A stretch of DNA of 64,000 nucleotides from Pseudomonas sp. RIT288 (GTDB lineage: Bacteria; Pseudomonadota; Gammaproteobacteria; Pseudomonadales; Pseudomonadaceae). The stretch lies in NCBI RefSeq assembly GCF_000631985.1, contig NZ_JFYN01000034.1, forward strand, positions 62,001-126,000, written 5' to 3'. The position numbers and the translations under genes were made by a program. Positions 62,066 through 64,000 of this stretch are shown in pieces. The notes under the pieces were generated by a model that saw only the letters and a list, made by a program, of their open reading frames with translations, did not search any database and was not told the DNA's origin. The stretch's first letter is position 1; each line of letters opens with the position of its first letter.

Positions 62066-62198
62066 TGTGGCGAGGGAGCTTGCTCCCGCTCGAGTGCGTA
62101 GCACTCGCCAACCCGGGGAACGCGGTATGAGTGAAAGAAATCATTGGCAGGTTTTGGGGCTGCTGCGCAGCCCAGCGGGAGCAAGCTCCCTCGCCACA
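62066..62198. repeat. REP-type inverted repeat between ureB and ureC
   Basis: TGTGGCGAGGGAGCTTGCTC with CCGCT is mirrored by AGCGGGAGCAAGCTCCCTCG then CCACA, with a spacer of about 83 bases. This is the GTGGCGAGGGAGCTTGCTCCC subfamily. It lies between two subunit genes of the same enzyme. Confidence 0.93.
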
Positions 62199-62221
62199 AT
62201 AAATTTGTGCAAGGAATTGAA

Positions 62222-63922
62222 ATGAAGATTTCCCGGCAAGCCTACGCCGACATGTTCGGCCCCACCGTCGGCGACAAGGTGCGCCTGGCGGACACCGAGT
62301 TGTGGATCGAGGTCGAAAAAGACTTCACCACCTTCGGCGAAGAGGTGAAATTCGGTGGCGGCAAAGTGATCCGCGACGGCCAGGGGCAGAGCCAGTTGCT
62401 CGCCGCCGAAGTGGTCGACACGCTGATCACCAACGCGTTGATCATCGACCACTGGGGCATCGTCAAGGCCGACGTCGGCCTCAAGGACGGGCGTATCGCC
62501 GCGATTGGCAAGGCCGGTAACCCGGACGTACAGCCCAACGTGACCATCGCCATCGGCGCCAGCACCGAAGTGATCGCCGGTGAAGGCATGATCCTCACCG
62601 CCGGCGGCATCGACACGCACATCCACTTCATCTGCCCGCAGCAGATCGAAGAAGCGCTGATGAGCGGCGTCACCACCATGATCGGCGGCGGCACCGGGCC
62701 TGCCACCGGCACCAACGCCACCACCTGCACCTCCGGCCCGTGGCACCTGGCGCGCATGCTCCAGGCCGCCGACGCGTTCCCGATGAACATCGGCCTCACC
62801 GGCAAGGGCAACGCCAGCCTGCCGGAGCCGCTGATCGAGCAGGTCAAGGCCGGCGCCATCGGCCTCAAGCTGCACGAAGATTGGGGCACCACCCCGGCGA
62901 GCATCGACAACTGCCTGAGCGTCGCCGACCAGTACGACGTGCAGGTAGCAATCCACACCGACACCCTCAACGAATCGGGTTTCGTCGAAACCACCCTCGG
63001 TGCGTTCAAGGGCCGCACTATCCACACCTATCACACCGAAGGTGCCGGCGGCGGCCACGCGCCGGACATCATCAAGGCCTGCGGTTTCCCGAATGTGCTG
63101 CCGAGCTCGACCAACCCGACCCGGCCATTCACCCGCAACACCATCGACGAACACCTCGACATGTTGATGGTCTGCCACCACCTCGACCCGAGCATCGCCG
63201 AGGACGTGGCGTTCGCCGAAAGCCGCATCCGCCGCGAAACCATCGCCGCCGAAGACATCCTCCACGACCTCGGCGCGTTCTCGATGATCAGCTCCGACAG
63301 CCAGGCCATGGGCCGCGTCGGCGAAGTCATCACGCGCACCTGGCAGACCGCCGACAAGATGAAAAAACAGCGCGGCCCGCTGCCCCAGGACGGCGAAGGC
63401 AACGACAACTTCCGCGCCAAGCGCTACATCGCCAAATACACGATCAACCCGGCGATCACTCACGGCATCAGCCATGAAGTGGGTTCGATCGAAGTCGGCA
63501 AATGGGCCGACCTGGTGCTCTGGCGTCCGGCGTTCTTCGGCGTCAAACCGACGCTGATCCTCAAGGGCGGTGCAATCGCCGCCAGCCTGATGGGCGACGC
63601 CAACGCGTCGATTCCAACCCCGCAACCGGTGCACTACCGCCCGATGTTCGCCAGCTACGGCGGCTCGCTGCACGCCACCAGCCTGACCTTCATCAGTCAG
63701 GCCGCGCAGGAGGCCGGGCTGCCTGAAGCGTTGGGATTGAAGAAGAAAATCGGCGTGGTCAAAGGTTGCCGCGACGTACAGAAAACCGACCTGATCCACA
63801 ACGATTACCTGCCGAACATCGACGTCGACCCGCAGACCTATCAGGTCAAGGCCGACGGCGTGCTGCTCTGGTGTGAACCGGCTGAAACCCTGCCGATGGC
63901 GCAGCGCTACTTCCTGTTCTGA
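62222..63922 (+). CDS. ureC: Urease alpha (catalytic) subunit
   Basis: UreC holds the two-nickel active site. From the ATG at 62222 (preceded by AAGGA) it has 566 residues. The nickel ligands and catalytic residues are present: H133 and H135 (DTHIHF), the lysine to be carbamylated K216 (GLKLHEDWG), histidines in VAIHTDTLNESGF and HTYHTEGAGGGHAPD, the flap histidine in MVCHHLDPSIAEDVAFAESR, and the aspartate in SSDSQAMGRVGE. An open frame starting at 62144 runs through the REP element and is not the real start. Confidence 0.97.
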   Translation: MKISRQAYADMFGPTVGDKVRLADTELWIEVEKDFTTFGEEVKFGGGKVIRDGQGQSQLLAAEVVDTLITNALIIDHWGIVKADVGLKDGRIAAIGKAGNPDVQPNVTIAIGASTEVIAGEGMILTAGGIDTHIHFICPQQIEEALMSGVTTMIGGGTGPATGTNATTCTSGPWHLARMLQAADAFPMNIGLTGKGNASLPEPLIEQVKAGAIGLKLHEDWGTTPASIDNCLSVADQYDVQVAIHTDTLNESGFVETTLGAFKGRTIHTYHTEGAGGGHAPDIIKACGFPNVLPSSTNPTRPFTRNTIDEHLDMLMVCHHLDPSIAEDVAFAESRIRRETIAAEDILHDLGAFSMISSDSQAMGRVGEVITRTWQTADKMKKQRGPLPQDGEGNDNFRAKRYIAKYTINPAITHGISHEVGSIEVGKWADLVLWRPAFFGVKPTLILKGGAIAASLMGDANASIPTPQPVHYRPMFASYGGSLHATSLTFISQAAQEAGLPEALGLKKKIGVVKGCRDVQKTDLIHNDYLPNIDVDPQTYQVKADGVLLWCEPAETLPMAQRYFLF

Positions 63923-63930
63923 CGCACGGC

Positions 63931-63976
63931 AAAAGGCCCCGGGATCGTGTCTTGCGCACGATCCCGGGGCCTTTTT
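63931..63976 (+). terminator. Strong Rho-independent terminator after ureC
   Basis: AAAGGCCCCGGGATCGTG pairs with CACGATCCCGGGGCCTTT around a 7-base loop and continues into a T run. It closes the urt-ure block. The last 24 bases of the window hold nothing I can name. Confidence 0.95.
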
Positions 63977-64000
63977 CGTGGTGCTGGAAAAGCACTGTGC

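Noticed and set aside
62144..62221. N-terminal extension of UreC
   Set aside because: The extra residues are encoded by the REP element and the ribosome site, and UreC normally begins MKISRQAYADMFGP at 62222.

Overview
The window is a high-GC, densely coded stretch of chromosome from a pseudomonad, most likely the Pseudomonas fluorescens group. Three things support this. The gene order speA-yciH-NUDIX-DUF2333-gcbA-chemoreceptor-aroQ-accB-accC-prmA-DUF3426-dusB-fis-purH-purD-retS matches the P. aeruginosa backbone as I recall it (roughly PA4839-PA4856). The urea transport and urease genes are interleaved with the same acetyltransferase as in that genus. Intergenic spaces are filled with the paired REP elements typical of the P. 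fluorescens group. No database search was possible, so names rest on motif recognition and synteny from memory.

Layout. 1-2296 (minus strand) is an orphan type VI secretion tip module: an unusually short VgrG, a translationally coupled DUF4123 adaptor and the start of a lipoprotein hydrolase. 2527-23965 is core backbone: arginine decarboxylase, Sui1/YciH, NUDIX and DUF2333 proteins, a diguanylate cyclase (GcbA type), a CtpL-like chemoreceptor, dehydroquinase, acetyl-CoA carboxylase AccB/AccC, PrmA, a zinc-ribbon DUF3426 membrane protein, DusB-Fis, PurH, PurD and the hybrid sensor RetS. 23996-39117 is an accessory area. It has three small genes that look like paralogues of one another (23996-24718, 24772-25563, 38461-39117), a MarC membrane protein, and a 2355-residue toxin-like protein related to clostridial TcdA/TcdB. 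That protein combines a glycosyltransferase with a DXD motif, a candidate papain-like Cys-His-Asp site and a TcdB-like pore-forming domain. 33993-42375 is the aerobic cobalamin cluster: cobG-cobH-cobI-cbiG/cobJ on the minus strand and cobL-cbiD-cobK on the plus strand.

42598-48126 holds an orphan antitoxin with a frameshifted start and a copper-handling group (two DUF2946 proteins, a PCu(A)C chaperone, a TonB-dependent copper receptor, a PepSY membrane protein). 48195-53261 is a TonB receptor plus ABC importer set preceded by a good Zur-box candidate and a leader hairpin. 53491-63976 is a nitrogen-scavenging block: a sigma-54 promoter, urtABCDE for urea import, and ureD-ureA-acetyltransferases-ureB-ureC for urea hydrolysis, closed by a strong terminator.

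In P. aeruginosa retS and the following gene lead almost directly into the urea genes. Here about 27 kb carrying the toxin, cobalamin, copper and metal-uptake genes lies between them, so this block looks like a rearrangement or insertion in the backbone. Twelve REP-type inverted repeats or repeat arrays are listed. One of them is a tandem triplication that includes the last codons of the chemoreceptor gene, and five fall inside or just upstream of the urt-ure block.
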